The notes: a model not told the origin generated them from the sequence alone. A stretch of DNA of 64,000 bases from Mesobacillus jeotgali (GCF_031759225.1 NZ_CP134494.1:4214501-4278500), one strand, 5' to 3'; positions 26,962-35,881 are shown, numbered from the stretch's first letter. Numbers and translations: made by a program.

Positions 26962-26994
26962 ATCTCCTTGTATGAAGCAGGGAGATTTTTTATT
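26962..26994 (+). terminator. Terminator after the acyltransferase remnant
   Basis: ATCTCC pairs with GGAGAT across a 13-base loop, followed by TTTTTATTTT. The short stem makes it a moderate candidate. Confidence 0.5.
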
Positions 26995-27010
26995 TTATAT
27001 AATTTTCGTA

Positions 27011-27352
27011 TCACTTTTCCAAAATCCTATCACCTTTGCTATTGGGTTGAGAGGTAACGTTAAATTCTAAATCATGCTCCGTTTCATTAAAAATTTGATG
27101 AGGAGCAAGAGGTGGAATCTGAATGCCTTCCATGGGATGCAGCAGCACACGACCACCATTCACTTCTATTGTTGCAACACCAGAAAGGATAAAGAAGAAC
27201 TGACGTGAAGACTGATGAAAATGCCTTACTTCAGAAGTATTAGGTGGCATTCGTTCTTGAATGATGCTTAAATCATTCGTTTCAACTAGGTACCAGCCAT
27301 CACAATGATCACCCCATATATAATGTTTTGCATTGAACTTACTCTTCTTCAT
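27011..27352 (-). CDS. Small single-domain cupin protein
   Basis: A 113-residue protein made of one cupin barrel: EVRHFHQSSRQFFFILSGVA near residue 41 (first motif with the HxH pair) and LAPHQIFNETEHDLEFNV near 80 (second motif with His). Such proteins are usually metal-binding and may act as isomerases, small-molecule sensors or be of unknown function. It is a monocistronic minus-strand gene between the acyltransferase remnant and the plus-strand membrane/nuclease pair. No substrate can be inferred. Confidence 0.75.
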   Translation of the reverse strand: MKKSKFNAKHYIWGDHCDGWYLVETNDLSIIQERMPPNTSEVRHFHQSSRQFFFILSGVATIEVNGGRVLLHPMEGIQIPPLAPHQIFNETEHDLEFNVTSQPNSKGDRILEK

Positions 27353-27517
27353 TCGTTTCTAACACCTCTAATTATGTTTAATTAGTAACATTTCTTTTTC
27401 CATAAAGAGGAAAACATCAACCTGTAAAATATTTCATATCCATGTCGATATTTCATATATAGTAGTTGATTCCATTACTATCAAGCCAAAAATTTCACAA
27501 CGAGAGTGGTGTTCATA

Positions 27518-28429
27518 ATGAATGGTTATTCGATGGCAGAATCCTTATTAGTTATGCAAAGTGAAGCGTTAAAATTCAACTTTGCTTTGCTGCATGATTC
27601 AAATATCATGAAGATGCTCCTTCCATTCGCAAAAGAAAAAATAAGTGGAAGCAGCAAGTCTGAGATTATGGAAATGGTAAAGAAGGAGGCAGATAAATAT
27701 CGCTATACTCCTGTTAACCATGTTAGGCGTAATCTCATTCTTGAGCTTTCAAATATCTACGGGATTCCTGACCGAAGACTAAAAACCAGACAGGATGCTG
27801 CAGAGCAATGCGATAGAATTATCCAAGCAATGTATTCGCAAATGGTGCAAAACAATAAAAAATTCGCAGTTTTTTTGCATGCCCATACAGAAAAAACCAA
27901 ATTAGAAAAAATCATTACATTTCAAATGTATAGCCTAATTGATTCTATTAGCGGAAAGCAAATGACAGCTGCGCAAATGAAACAAGTTGGCGATTCTTTA
28001 GAGGATTTTTTAACGGACCTTCCCGAACAACAACAGAAACAGGTTGCAGACAAACTTGGTATCAATCATATAACCAGTCAAACAATGCAACAGTTAATTG
28101 CAACAAACGGGACAGCAGCCGTTTTTGCCGTTATTGTCCAAGTAGCGGGATTTGCTTTTTACACTACCTTAACCTCTGTAGTGGCAGGAATATTCGGCCT
28201 GGTAGGAATAACTCTCCCCTTTGCCGTGTATGTAACTTTAACTTCTGCCGTTGCCGTTTTGACCAACCCACTGTTCATTATACCTGTACTTCTGATTGGA
28301 GGTGGAGGCTTACTCAATTGGCAGAACGTAAAAATGAAAAAAGCAATTGCTCCTGTTGTATTAATGCAAATCATGGTTATGGGAGACCAACATGCCGAGG
28401 CTAAATGGGAAGCATTTTTGGATGAATAA
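27518..28429 (+). CDS. Unrecognised membrane protein, YaaW-like in layout, first gene of a two-gene module
   Basis: About 303 residues. The first ~195 are soluble, charged and largely helical (for example SGSSKSEIMEMVKKEADKYR near 45, and PEQQQKQVADKLGINHIT near 180). Residues about 205-275 are almost entirely hydrophobic with three membrane-spanning stretches, ending in a GGGGLL turn and a short amphipathic tail. The layout recalls the UPF0174/YaaW proteins, but I cannot confirm homology by eye. The ATG at 27518 is chosen over a GTG at 27506. It overlaps the next gene, so the two products are made together. Confidence 0.6.
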   Translation: MNGYSMAESLLVMQSEALKFNFALLHDSNIMKMLLPFAKEKISGSSKSEIMEMVKKEADKYRYTPVNHVRRNLILELSNIYGIPDRRLKTRQDAAEQCDRIIQAMYSQMVQNNKKFAVFLHAHTEKTKLEKIITFQMYSLIDSISGKQMTAAQMKQVGDSLEDFLTDLPEQQQKQVADKLGINHITSQTMQQLIATNGTAAVFAVIVQVAGFAFYTTLTSVVAGIFGLVGITLPFAVYVTLTSAVAVLTNPLFIIPVLLIGGGGLLNWQNVKMKKAIAPVVLMQIMVMGDQHAEAKWEAFLDE

Positions 28430-29699
28430 ATCTCAATGGGAACTATTCGTTCATTTTTGGGAGAATGGGAAATATGAGGAAGCTGTAGAGGTACAACTGG
28501 AAAGTGAGCCACGGGGTGGCTTAAATGTTGTTGACAAGCTGTTTCGATCACAAGGAATAAACTCTTCTGCAACTATCGCAGGTTTCTCCTTTATGGATAT
28601 TCTATATGATTATTTCATGATTAACCCAGCTGTAATGGACGCTATTGATTTTGCAAGAAGTGAGGATTTAGCCAGTTTTTTTACTTTCCAGCAATTTGCG
28701 GCAGGTTTTGATTTTGACAACGCCGGGGAGTTAACTAGATTAAAAGGTTATACAGCAGAACAATTAGTAGCTTTAGAGTTACAAGGGAAAGGGCATGACG
28801 TCAGCTTCCCTGAAGCTTCTAACCAAGCTGGTTTTGATTTAATCGTTGATGGACAACCATTTCAAGTTAAATGTCTTGGCACACCAGGAGGGGTCTATGA
28901 ACATTTTCGGGCTTACCCTGATTTACCTGTATTAGTAAATCGCGAATTGATTCCATCACTTGCTGATCACCCTCTGGTTTATGGGACAGATGTTTCCAAC
29001 CAAACTGTAGAAGTAATTACACGATCGACTCTTAAACATGCAGCAGAATTTACGGAACTTGATATCCCAATGATTACTCTGGGAATTTCTAGCCTTACTA
29101 ATGGTTATAAGGTAATCAGAGGTGGAATCAGTACACGAATAGCCGGTCTAAATATTGCAAATGAAACTGCTGCCAGAGGCGCTGGTGCTCTGGCAGGAAA
29201 AGGTATCGGTTTAGTTTTAGGTCCTCTATTTGGCCCTGCAGGTACAGTAGTTTTGCCCATGATGCTTGGTATGGCAGGAGGCTATAGCGGCAAAAAGCTG
29301 ACAAAATACATTAAGCAGCTTTATACACAAAAGGAACGTGATTTGGTATTTAATCACTTAGGAATTCTGATTGGCAAAGTACTACAAGCATTTCCTAAAA
29401 AAGAAACAATTAAAGAATCCAAATTCCAAGAAGCTAATACTCTTATAAAAAAACACCCTACATTGCGATTCTTAACGGGGGCATTCACAGAGAAACATAA
29501 AGAAAAACTGGCCTATTTAATTAATAAAAAGCAGGAGTTAAACAACTATCAGGAAAAAGTCAAACAACAAGCCATAGACTTAGAATCAGATGTACCCCAT
29601 ATTCTCGATACCATTCTTAAAAGCCAGGTTCACCCTTCTCTTTTCCAGAAGGAATTAACAACATTCGGAGAAAGCTATAATAATTTAAAAAAGATATAA
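28392..29699 (+). CDS. PD-(D/E)XK-nuclease-like protein with membrane segment, second gene of the module
   Basis: A 435-residue protein. Residues about 118-165 hold a restriction-endonuclease-like core: GYTAEQLVALEL with Glu, then AGFDLIVDGQPFQVKCLG, giving D149 and Q158-V-K160, the D-(D/E/Q)xK catalytic pattern. Residues about 260-300 are glycine-rich and hydrophobic (KGIGLVLGPLFGPAGTVVLP), suggesting a membrane hairpin. The last 130 residues are charged and helical. The start at 28392 has GGGAGA at good distance; an ATG at 28422 overlapping the previous stop is equally possible. I know no described system with this pair. Confidence 0.65.
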   Translation: MPRLNGKHFWMNKSQWELFVHFWENGKYEEAVEVQLESEPRGGLNVVDKLFRSQGINSSATIAGFSFMDILYDYFMINPAVMDAIDFARSEDLASFFTFQQFAAGFDFDNAGELTRLKGYTAEQLVALELQGKGHDVSFPEASNQAGFDLIVDGQPFQVKCLGTPGGVYEHFRAYPDLPVLVNRELIPSLADHPLVYGTDVSNQTVEVITRSTLKHAAEFTELDIPMITLGISSLTNGYKVIRGGISTRIAGLNIANETAARGAGALAGKGIGLVLGPLFGPAGTVVLPMMLGMAGGYSGKKLTKYIKQLYTQKERDLVFNHLGILIGKVLQAFPKKETIKESKFQEANTLIKKHPTLRFLTGAFTEKHKEKLAYLINKKQELNNYQEKVKQQAIDLESDVPHILDTILKSQVHPSLFQKELTTFGESYNNLKKI

Positions 29700-29846
29700 A
29701 ACGACTAGACTTTGATGCCAATCCCCTTTAAGCAGGCCTTCAAGAAAGATATACGAAGAACCTAACTTTGAGGGGAATACTTTTATATTCTGAGAGACAA
29801 TGATATTCAATTGTATAATAGAACTGATGATTCCAAGTTCTAATAC

Positions 29847-30695
29847 CTACTCTTCCGATGAACATGAAGCAATTAGGTTTTCTGCCCACTTAACAATTTC
29901 AGGATTACCGCTGATAAATAGCTCCTGATCCCCCATTCCTCTTTGCTGGACTTCTAAGGTCCCTTTATTAGTTTCATTCCATAGAGAAAAGCCACATTTA
30001 AAGCTACCTCGTTCACTTTTAAAACATGCTGGCAGCTCCCATAAGGACCTCTTTTTTGATCCTTTCTTTGTAAGTACCAGCGATTCATCATAATCAAAAA
30101 CACCCCACCCAGCTTTATCCTTGTAGGTAGAAAATTTTCCAGTTGCGGTGTAAATAGCATTCCTCTTTTGGTCATAATCAGCCCTATCTCTATAATGAGG
30201 ATGATACTTCACCCAGGAAGGGATCGTATGGATGCTATTCAGATCATACACTTCTTCTACTTCCAGATATCCATAAATCATATGGATATTTGGAGCATTT
30301 TGTCTATATACCCAGGATCCATTGACTCGCCAGGCTTCTTTAAACCATCCAAAGAAGAGAAAAATATCACCTTTACCTACGTTTTGATTTCTCAAGTTTG
30401 CCTGTGAAGTCCCACTCTGCCCAAATGTCCCCCTCCATTCAGATGGTCTATGAACAATAATTGACCGCCTAATATCCGGATCCACATGTCCTTCCAAATG
30501 CCCCTTGATTCCTAAGTCCTGCATAATCTTCAAGTAGCTTTCAGTCTCGGAAAATGTTAAATTCCTATAAAAATCATTGGATCCTGCAAGAGGAATCGGT
30601 AATGACATAAGCCTATCACCAAGAATTGGGCTAGGTTTCCCTCCAGAACTACTATCAAACCCTTTCCTGCTTAGTATCACTTTTCTCACCACCAA
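29847..30695 (-). CDS. Nmad3-like (nucleotide modification associated domain 3) protein
   Basis: A 282-residue protein whose N-terminus (VILSRKGFDSSSGGKPSPIL, then LMSLPIP) matches the hallmark of the Nmad3 family as I know it. Further conserved-looking segments are GHLEGHVDPDIR near 65, FGQSGTSQANLRNQNVGKGDIFLFFGWF near 90-117, and a C-terminal segment with LWELPACF. The family was defined by association with DNA-base-modifying enzymes; its activity is not established. The start may be TTG 30695 or GTG 30692, since GGAG lies just upstream. It is convergent with the nuclease-like gene, 147 bases away. Confidence 0.7.
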   Translation of the reverse strand: MVVRKVILSRKGFDSSSGGKPSPILGDRLMSLPIPLAGSNDFYRNLTFSETESYLKIMQDLGIKGHLEGHVDPDIRRSIIVHRPSEWRGTFGQSGTSQANLRNQNVGKGDIFLFFGWFKEAWRVNGSWVYRQNAPNIHMIYGYLEVEEVYDLNSIHTIPSWVKYHPHYRDRADYDQKRNAIYTATGKFSTYKDKAGWGVFDYDESLVLTKKGSKKRSLWELPACFKSERGSFKCGFSLWNETNKGTLEVQQRGMGDQELFISGNPEIVKWAENLIASCSSEE

Positions 30696-31289
30696 ACCAT
30701 CTCCATCTACTTCGAATCTGTTTTTTCAATGATACTAATTCGGTATAAAATGTCATAATCCTTTCCTTAATATTAGGACAGATCATAAAAGTTCTAGCTT
30801 CTTGTAACCACCTATAGCGCTGTAATAAAACTTCTATCCATCGCTTAAGAATAGTTTTGGGTTATGTTAGTAGGGTGACTATATTTTTATAGGGCAGAAA
30901 CATTCTATTTTACGGAGTATCAAATACTCCACCTAAGAAAATGAAGGAGCCAGATAAATTAAAAAGAAAGATAAAACTCTTTATTTAAAATCTTCAAGTC
31001 TGAAATACCACTTACCTTTCGGATACAACCGACACAGCCAGTTAACATCATCCGAATAGTGTTTACGAGAAAAAATGATTCATGATTGAGTAAACCAGAA
31101 CATATAATTTTAAGACAAGCTCCTCCATTTTTAGTATTAAAACTGGGAATTTAACAGTTTATATCACTGTGTTTTGTCTACTATTGTCATAGATTCAAGA
31201 TATTTGAGGATAAAAAAGGAAGTTATTTTGAAGGTTATTCTTTTAAAAAAGGGGAATAATAATTAAAAAAACGGTCAGGAAGTGATTGT
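30696..31289. other. Intergenic region without intact gene
   Basis: AT-rich sequence. It holds a 7-base palindrome GGAGTATcaaATACTCC at 30914-30930 and a short coding-like tail on the minus strand (30981-31082, listed separately). Otherwise I see nothing recognisable. Confidence 0.5.
30981..31082 (-). pseudogene. Short coding-like fragment of unknown origin
   Basis: A minus-strand frame without start codon reads HYSDDVNWLCRLYPKGKWYF followed by RLEDFK and a stop. The composition looks like a real protein C-terminus, but I do not recognise the family. It is probably the relic of a deleted gene. Confidence 0.25.
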
Positions 31290-31400
31290 ATGAACCGTGA
31301 GGGAAACTTTGCATTAGGTTTTTCATGGGGGATCTCACTAAGTATACCGCTTTGGATTTCTATAATTGGTTGGATTAAACTGCTTCTAAAAGTGCTATAA
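31290..31400 (+). CDS. Small hydrophobic membrane peptide, 36 residues
   Basis: An ATG with AGGAAGTG about 6 bases upstream starts a 36-codon frame: MNREGNFALGFSWGISLSI, then PLWISIIGWIKLLLKVL. After a polar N-terminus almost everything is hydrophobic with three Trp residues, so a single membrane helix is expected. A strong terminator follows 21 bases after the stop, making a compact monocistronic unit. The function is unknown; small membrane proteins of this kind are common in Bacillus and usually missed by annotation. Confidence 0.6.
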   Translation: MNREGNFALGFSWGISLSIPLWISIIGWIKLLLKVL

Positions 31401-31421
31401 ATTTGATTAGATAATATACTT

Positions 31422-31454
31422 GCCCCAGATGAAAACTTACATCTGGGGCTTTTT
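31422..31454 (+). terminator. Terminator after the small membrane peptide gene
   Basis: GCCCCAGATG pairs perfectly with CATCTGGGGC across 8 bases, followed by TTTTT. Its T tract is on the plus side, so it serves the 36-codon gene rather than galE. Confidence 0.85.
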
Positions 31455-31475
31455 GATTTAAATCATAATTAACGT

Positions 31476-32441
31476 CTAGTTATGTTTATGGAACTCCCAC
31501 GCGGTCTTAATAATTTCTTTCAGGTTCCGCCTGGCCTTCCATCCCAATTCTTTGTTTATCCTTTCAGATGAGGCAACCAACCTTGCTGGATCACCCGGAC
31601 GCCTTTCGCTAATGACGACATTCGCGTTTTTACCAGTAACCTTTTCGCACATGTCGATGACTTCTTTAACGGAATAGCCCTGACCATTTCCGAGATTATA
31701 CGTTGCTGTTTTATTTTTGCCATCCAGCAATGATGTAAGGGCAAGAATATGGGCCTCTGCCAAATCAGTGACGTGGATATAATCGCGGATGCAAGTTCCG
31801 TCCGGGGTATCGTAATCATCACCAAATACAGAAATTTGGTCCCTCTGCCCTAACAAATGTTGAAGGATGATAGGGATTAAGTGAGTTTCCGGATCATGTT
31901 TTTCACCGATTTTCCCTGATACATGTGCACCAGCGGCATTGAAGTACCTTAAGACAACATAATTCAATCCATAAGCGGAAGAGAAATTCTCTAAAATGCG
32001 TTCCACCATTAATTTTGACTCACCATAAGGATTGATTGGATTTGTCGGAGTATTTTCCTCAATGATATCAACGCTTGGAATGCCATATGTGGCAGCAGTT
32101 GAGGAAAAGATAAAGTTCTTTACATTATACTTAAGCATTACCTTTAACAATGTTAATGTTGCAGCGACATTATTTTGATAGTATTTTAACGGGTCCTTCA
32201 CCGACTCACCAACCAGGCTATTAGCAGCAAAATGCATGACAGCTTTAATTGGGTACGCAGAAAACACCGCTTCTAAATCTTCTTCATCTCCAAGATCACC
32301 CAGGATAAAGACTGCACGAGAATCAACTGAATCCTTGAATCCAGTCGATAAATTATCTAAGACGACTACTTCTTGTTTTTCTACTAATTCTTTTACTAGA
32401 TGACTCCCAATGTAGCCAGCACCGCCAACAACTAAAATCAT
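31476..32441 (-). CDS. galE: UDP-glucose 4-epimerase
   Basis: A 321-residue extended SDR enzyme: NAD site VGGAGYIGSHL at residues 4-14, DNLSTG near 31, FSSTAATYG near 115, and catalytic YGESK near 143. It interconverts UDP-glucose and UDP-galactose (and possibly the GlcNAc forms), supplying the polymer loci. It lies 11 bases after the phosphoglucomutase fragment on the same strand. Confidence 0.9.
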   Translation of the reverse strand: MILVVGGAGYIGSHLVKELVEKQEVVVLDNLSTGFKDSVDSRAVFILGDLGDEEDLEAVFSAYPIKAVMHFAANSLVGESVKDPLKYYQNNVAATLTLLKVMLKYNVKNFIFSSTAATYGIPSVDIIEENTPTNPINPYGESKLMVERILENFSSAYGLNYVVLRYFNAAGAHVSGKIGEKHDPETHLIPIILQHLLGQRDQISVFGDDYDTPDGTCIRDYIHVTDLAEAHILALTSLLDGKNKTATYNLGNGQGYSVKEVIDMCEKVTGKNANVVISERRPGDPARLVASSERINKELGWKARRNLKEIIKTAWEFHKHN

Positions 32442-32452
32442 ATATTTTCTCC

Positions 32453-32878
32453 TTATGATAAAATTTCTTTCACCTTCGACATTACCGTTTTCTTCAAACC
32501 TTCTAGTTTACTTTGACTGGCTTGAAGTGTTTCAGCCTTCACTCCAAAGTAGAATTTAGCTTTAGGTTCTGTACCTGATGGACGCAGGCAAAACCAGGAA
32601 CCGTCAGCTAAATGATATTTAAGAACGTTGAATTTTGGCAGTTCAATTTCGCTTATTGTTCCCATTTCAAGCTTTTCACCTTTTAAATAATCTTCAACAG
32701 TTACTACTTCAATTCCTGCCATCTCTTTTAAGGTTTCTTCCCGGAAATAATTCATAAGCTTTACGATTTTCTCTGCTCCATCCTTCCCTTTAAGGGTAAT
32801 AGATTCCAGGTCCTCTTGATAAAAAACGCACTTATCGAAAAGCTCCAGTAAGCCTTCATACACCGTTTTTCCTTCTGC
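32453..32878 (-). pseudogene. pgcA: C-terminal fragment of phosphoglucomutase/phosphomannomutase
   Basis: About 140 codons match only the end of an alpha-phosphohexomutase of the PgcA type: KTVYEGLLELFDKCVFYQED at the front and the phosphate-binding loop LRPSGTEPKAKFYFGV near the end. Full-length PgcA has about 580 residues, so roughly three quarters, including the active-site serine and metal loop, are absent. An in-frame stop lies at 32879-32881, and the ugd terminator follows within 30 bases. A GTG at 32863 could still start a 136-residue product, but it could not be catalytic. Confidence 0.8.
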
Positions 32879-32907
32879 TAATCAGACTTAAAAATTTCTA
32901 TGTTAAA

Positions 32908-32933
32908 AACCCCCTTCTCTAAAGAAGGGGGTT
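32908..32933 (-). terminator. Terminator after ugd
   Basis: AACCCCCTTCT pairs with AGAAGGGGGTT over a 4-base loop, followed on the minus strand by TTT and AT-rich sequence. It lies 13 bases past the ugd stop. Confidence 0.85.
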
Positions 32934-32946
32934 CATTTATCCTAAA

Positions 32947-34269
32947 TCAGCAGTTTGAATATTCTTCTGCATTAATCGATTCTCGGCCAACAGAATCATA
33001 AATCACCTTTGCCTTTGCAGCATCTTTAAGCCTGTAGCAGTTCCTGCCATCCAACACAATAGGCGTCTTCATCAATTCAGCATACTTGGTTAAATCAAAG
33101 TTTTTCACTTCATCCCATTCGGTAAAGATAAAGCATACATCTGCATCCTTGATGGTATCCTCGATGGTTTCGCAGTAGGTCACATCATCAGGATGAAGCT
33201 TCTTAAAGTTTTTGGCACCAACCGGATCCCATGCTTTAACATTTGCTCCATCTTCCAGCATAAGAGGAATGTTCACCAGTGTCGGTGCTTCCCTTAAATC
33301 ATCTGTTCCTGGTTTAAATGTAAGACCAAGAACGGCAACATTTAAATCCTTGAAGCTATCAAAGTATTTACGGGATTTTTTAATTAGCTTAAGCTTTTGA
33401 TTTTCATTGACATCAATCGCTGCCTTTACTGTCTTTAGTTCATAATCATGAAAGTTCGCCAGCCAGTGAAGCGCTTTTGTATCTTTCGGGAAACAAGAGC
33501 CTCCATAACCGATCCCTGCATTCAGGAAGCGATTTCCTATTCGTGTATCGTATCCCATTCCAAGTGCTACATCTTCAATGTCCGCTCCGATGATTTCACA
33601 AAGGTTGGCAATTTCATTGATAAACGAAATTTTCAATGCCAGGAAGTCATTTGAGGCATACTTGATCATTTCGGCACTCTTTCGGTTTGTTACGATGATT
33701 GGAGCATCAAAGCCTTTATATACTTCTCTTAATACCTTACCAGCAAACTCTTCTTCAACACCTACAACGATCCTTGATGCATGCAGCGTGTCTTTGACTG
33801 CTGAGCCCTGAGCCAAGAATTCAGGATTGGAAGCAACATAGACATTCACATCATTCTTCAGGCTGCTTTTAATGATTTCTTCAATCTTATCATTTGTGCC
33901 GATCGGTACAGTTGACTTCACGACCACTACACAATCTTTTTCAATGCTTTCCGCAATTTGTTCCGCCACTCCATATACATAGGACAAATTAGCAGAACCA
34001 TCCTTTTTCTCAGGAGTTCCAACACCAATAAAGATAACATCGGCATCTTTATAAGCCTGCTGGTAGTCCGTCGTAAAATGAAGCTTCTCCATGTTTTTCT
34101 TCATCAACTCTTCAAGGCCTGGTTCATAGATAGGGGAGACTCCATCGCGCATAAGAGCCACTTTGTCTTCATCTATATCTACACAAGTAACAGAATGGCC
34201 ATTTTCCGCCAGGCAGACTCCTGTAACCAAACCTACATATCCCGTTCCTGCAACTGCTATTTTCATCAT
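32947..34269 (-). CDS. ugd: UDP-glucose 6-dehydrogenase (Ugd/TuaD/YwqF type)
   Basis: A 440-residue three-domain dehydrogenase: NAD site VAGTGYVGLVTGVCLAENGH at the N-terminus, GVGTPEKKDG near 85, VKSTVPIGT near 120, and catalytic cysteine in YGGSCFPKDTKAL near 260. It makes UDP-glucuronate for teichuronic-type polymers. ATGATG at 34269/34266 leaves the start ambiguous by one residue. It is on the same strand as galE but separated from it by a terminator. It might also accept UDP-GlcNAc for the WlbABC-like pathway, which lacks its own dehydrogenase; that is speculation. Confidence 0.88.
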   Translation of the reverse strand: MMKIAVAGTGYVGLVTGVCLAENGHSVTCVDIDEDKVALMRDGVSPIYEPGLEELMKKNMEKLHFTTDYQQAYKDADVIFIGVGTPEKKDGSANLSYVYGVAEQIAESIEKDCVVVVKSTVPIGTNDKIEEIIKSSLKNDVNVYVASNPEFLAQGSAVKDTLHASRIVVGVEEEFAGKVLREVYKGFDAPIIVTNRKSAEMIKYASNDFLALKISFINEIANLCEIIGADIEDVALGMGYDTRIGNRFLNAGIGYGGSCFPKDTKALHWLANFHDYELKTVKAAIDVNENQKLKLIKKSRKYFDSFKDLNVAVLGLTFKPGTDDLREAPTLVNIPLMLEDGANVKAWDPVGAKNFKKLHPDDVTYCETIEDTIKDADVCFIFTEWDEVKNFDLTKYAELMKTPIVLDGRNCYRLKDAAKAKVIYDSVGRESINAEEYSNC

Positions 34270-34946
34270 TATTCACCTTCAATACAAAATTAGATTGCAT
34301 ATTTCGTCATCACTCTTCATATTTTAATGAATTATGACTAAAAAATACATTATAAAATATTATCTAAAAAGGAATAGAGGATACTGTTAATATTCCCACC
34401 ATTTCGTCGAGTGGGTTACTGAATGTTTTTCTGTACACATACACAGATTCCTTAATCCAGTCAATCGATGTTTCCTCCACGTTATATTTCTGAAATACAC
34501 TCCAGCTCATTGTCTCACATAATTCAATTTTTTTCAGGTATTTGAGTGTGAACAACACTTATGACCGTTAAAATTCTTATTTCATATAAAAAGTAATCAT
34601 TACTATTAATGAAAATAAAATTGAGATGATAAGTCCTATTTTACTAGCGGATGTTTTGTTTTACAATTGGGGAACTTATATATGTAGTTGTTAGCAGACT
34701 AAACAGAAATATTAATGGGATTGCTTATACACATTGAAAAACTATTCTATAATTATACTCTGAAATTCACTAAAAGCCCCTAAAAATCAATGATTAAGGG
34801 CTATTTAGTCAAAAAATACATTTCTATTTGTATATGAGAAATTCTAATTTGTTCATAATATATTCCAGTTCTGGCTTTTCTCCATAACTTAGATTTCAAT
34901 TACTCATGATACTCTTATATTCTTTGTTTATGCTTTTATTAAAATA
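34270..34946. other. Intergenic region between ugd and the capsule operon
   Basis: Very AT-rich. A 64-codon minus-strand frame at 34364-34558 has protein-like composition, but I see no ribosome site and recognise no relative. An imperfect hairpin at 34775-34802 (AGCCC/GGGCT), with TTTT on the minus side, may terminate the capsule operon that ends at 34947. Nothing else stands out. Confidence 0.45.
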
Positions 34947-35435
34947 TCAATTCTCAGTTATTAATCTTTCTAACTTATTATTAAACTCTTCTGTATTTGA
35001 TATCCATCCCCGTGAGTAAGTTGAGCTTACCTCATTAAAGTCAACAATAACCTTTTCTAATTCAGTTTCACAGTATGCTGGAATAATCTTCTTTTTTTCG
35101 CTCATTCTTTTCGTAAAAAGAATTTGATGATTATCAACATGCTCGTTATATTCAGGATTCCTAGGAAACACTATTGGTAATTTCCCTGCAGAAAGTCCCA
35201 TTATTATGCTCCCAGGCCCGCCATGGGTAATAAACAAATTACAACTTTCGCTATAATCCTTCATTTCCTCAAATGTTAACATAGGTTTATACTGGCAATT
35301 TTTAATTGGATAAGTAGAATATCCAGACTGAATAAAAACCTCGTCCTTAATAATGTTATTACCCTTTAATTCATCTATAGTTTTTACTAACCTATCTAGT
35401 TGTTGTTCATGAGTACCAACAGTAACAAAAATCAC
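34947..35435 (-). CDS. Alg13-like glycosyltransferase subunit (PssE/Cps14G type)
   Basis: A 162-residue protein equal to the C-terminal, nucleotide-sugar-binding half of a GT28-type enzyme: IFVTVGTHEQQLDRLVKTID at the N-terminus and FITHGGPGSIIMGLSAGKLP near 73. It overlaps the Alg14-like gene by 4 bases. In this split arrangement (Alg13/Alg14, Cps14G/Cps14F, PssE/PssD) the two halves form one membrane-associated transferase, often adding Gal or GlcA. Confidence 0.85.
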   Translation of the reverse strand: MIFVTVGTHEQQLDRLVKTIDELKGNNIIKDEVFIQSGYSTYPIKNCQYKPMLTFEEMKDYSESCNLFITHGGPGSIIMGLSAGKLPIVFPRNPEYNEHVDNHQILFTKRMSEKKKIIPAYCETELEKVIVDFNEVSSTYSRGWISNTEEFNNKLERLITEN

Positions 35436-35881
35436 AATATCCCTCCTAAAAACTTGCCTTTAGGATAAAATTTACGCTGTTCTTCCCATTGAATAATAAA
35501 ATGATCAGAAACTGGGTAAACTAATTTTCCTGTTAATGTAGGACTATCTATTCTATCAAAGACTTCTATGTATATTGTTTTTATTTTTAGCAATTTACCA
35601 ATATAAAAAAAGGGTATAGCAGATGCAGCACCTGTCGAGACAATCAAGTCCGGTTTTTCTTTTTTTAGAATTCTCCATGCTAACCATGTATTCTTTAGTA
35701 AATTTTTTGCGTTTCTATTAGTTGGAAAGTAGCACCAATACTTTATTTCGTCTTTTAATAGTGACCTACTATCAGCCTTGTCAAAAGTTACCCAAAATCT
35801 CTCATGTTTTTCCCATATTTGTTTTATTAAGAATAATTGAGCTAAATGACCACCACTCGATCCAACAAGTGCTATCTTCAT
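35432..35881 (-). CDS. Alg14-like glycosyltransferase subunit (PssD/Cps14F type)
   Basis: A 149-residue partner of the preceding product: KIALVGSSGGHLAQLFLIKQ at the N-terminus, FWVTFDKADSRSLL near 29, VSTGAASAIPFFYIGKLLKI near 82 with a probable membrane-contact helix, and EVFDRIDSPTLTGKLVYPVS near 105. It should hold the acceptor side and recruit the Alg13-like subunit to the membrane. It overlaps both neighbours by 4 bases, a tight operon. Confidence 0.85.
   Translation of the reverse strand: MKIALVGSSGGHLAQLFLIKQIWEKHERFWVTFDKADSRSLLKDEIKYWCYFPTNRNAKNLLKNTWLAWRILKKEKPDLIVSTGAASAIPFFYIGKLLKIKTIYIEVFDRIDSPTLTGKLVYPVSDHFIIQWEEQRKFYPKGKFLGGIL

Noticed and set aside
30914-30930. Short palindrome as a possible operator
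   Set aside because: A 7-base dyad with no promoter or gene next to it is likely by chance in AT-rich DNA.
34364-34558. 64-codon minus-strand frame between ugd and the capsule operon
   Set aside because: No ribosome site, no recognisable family and very AT-rich surroundings; mentioned only in the intergenic entry.
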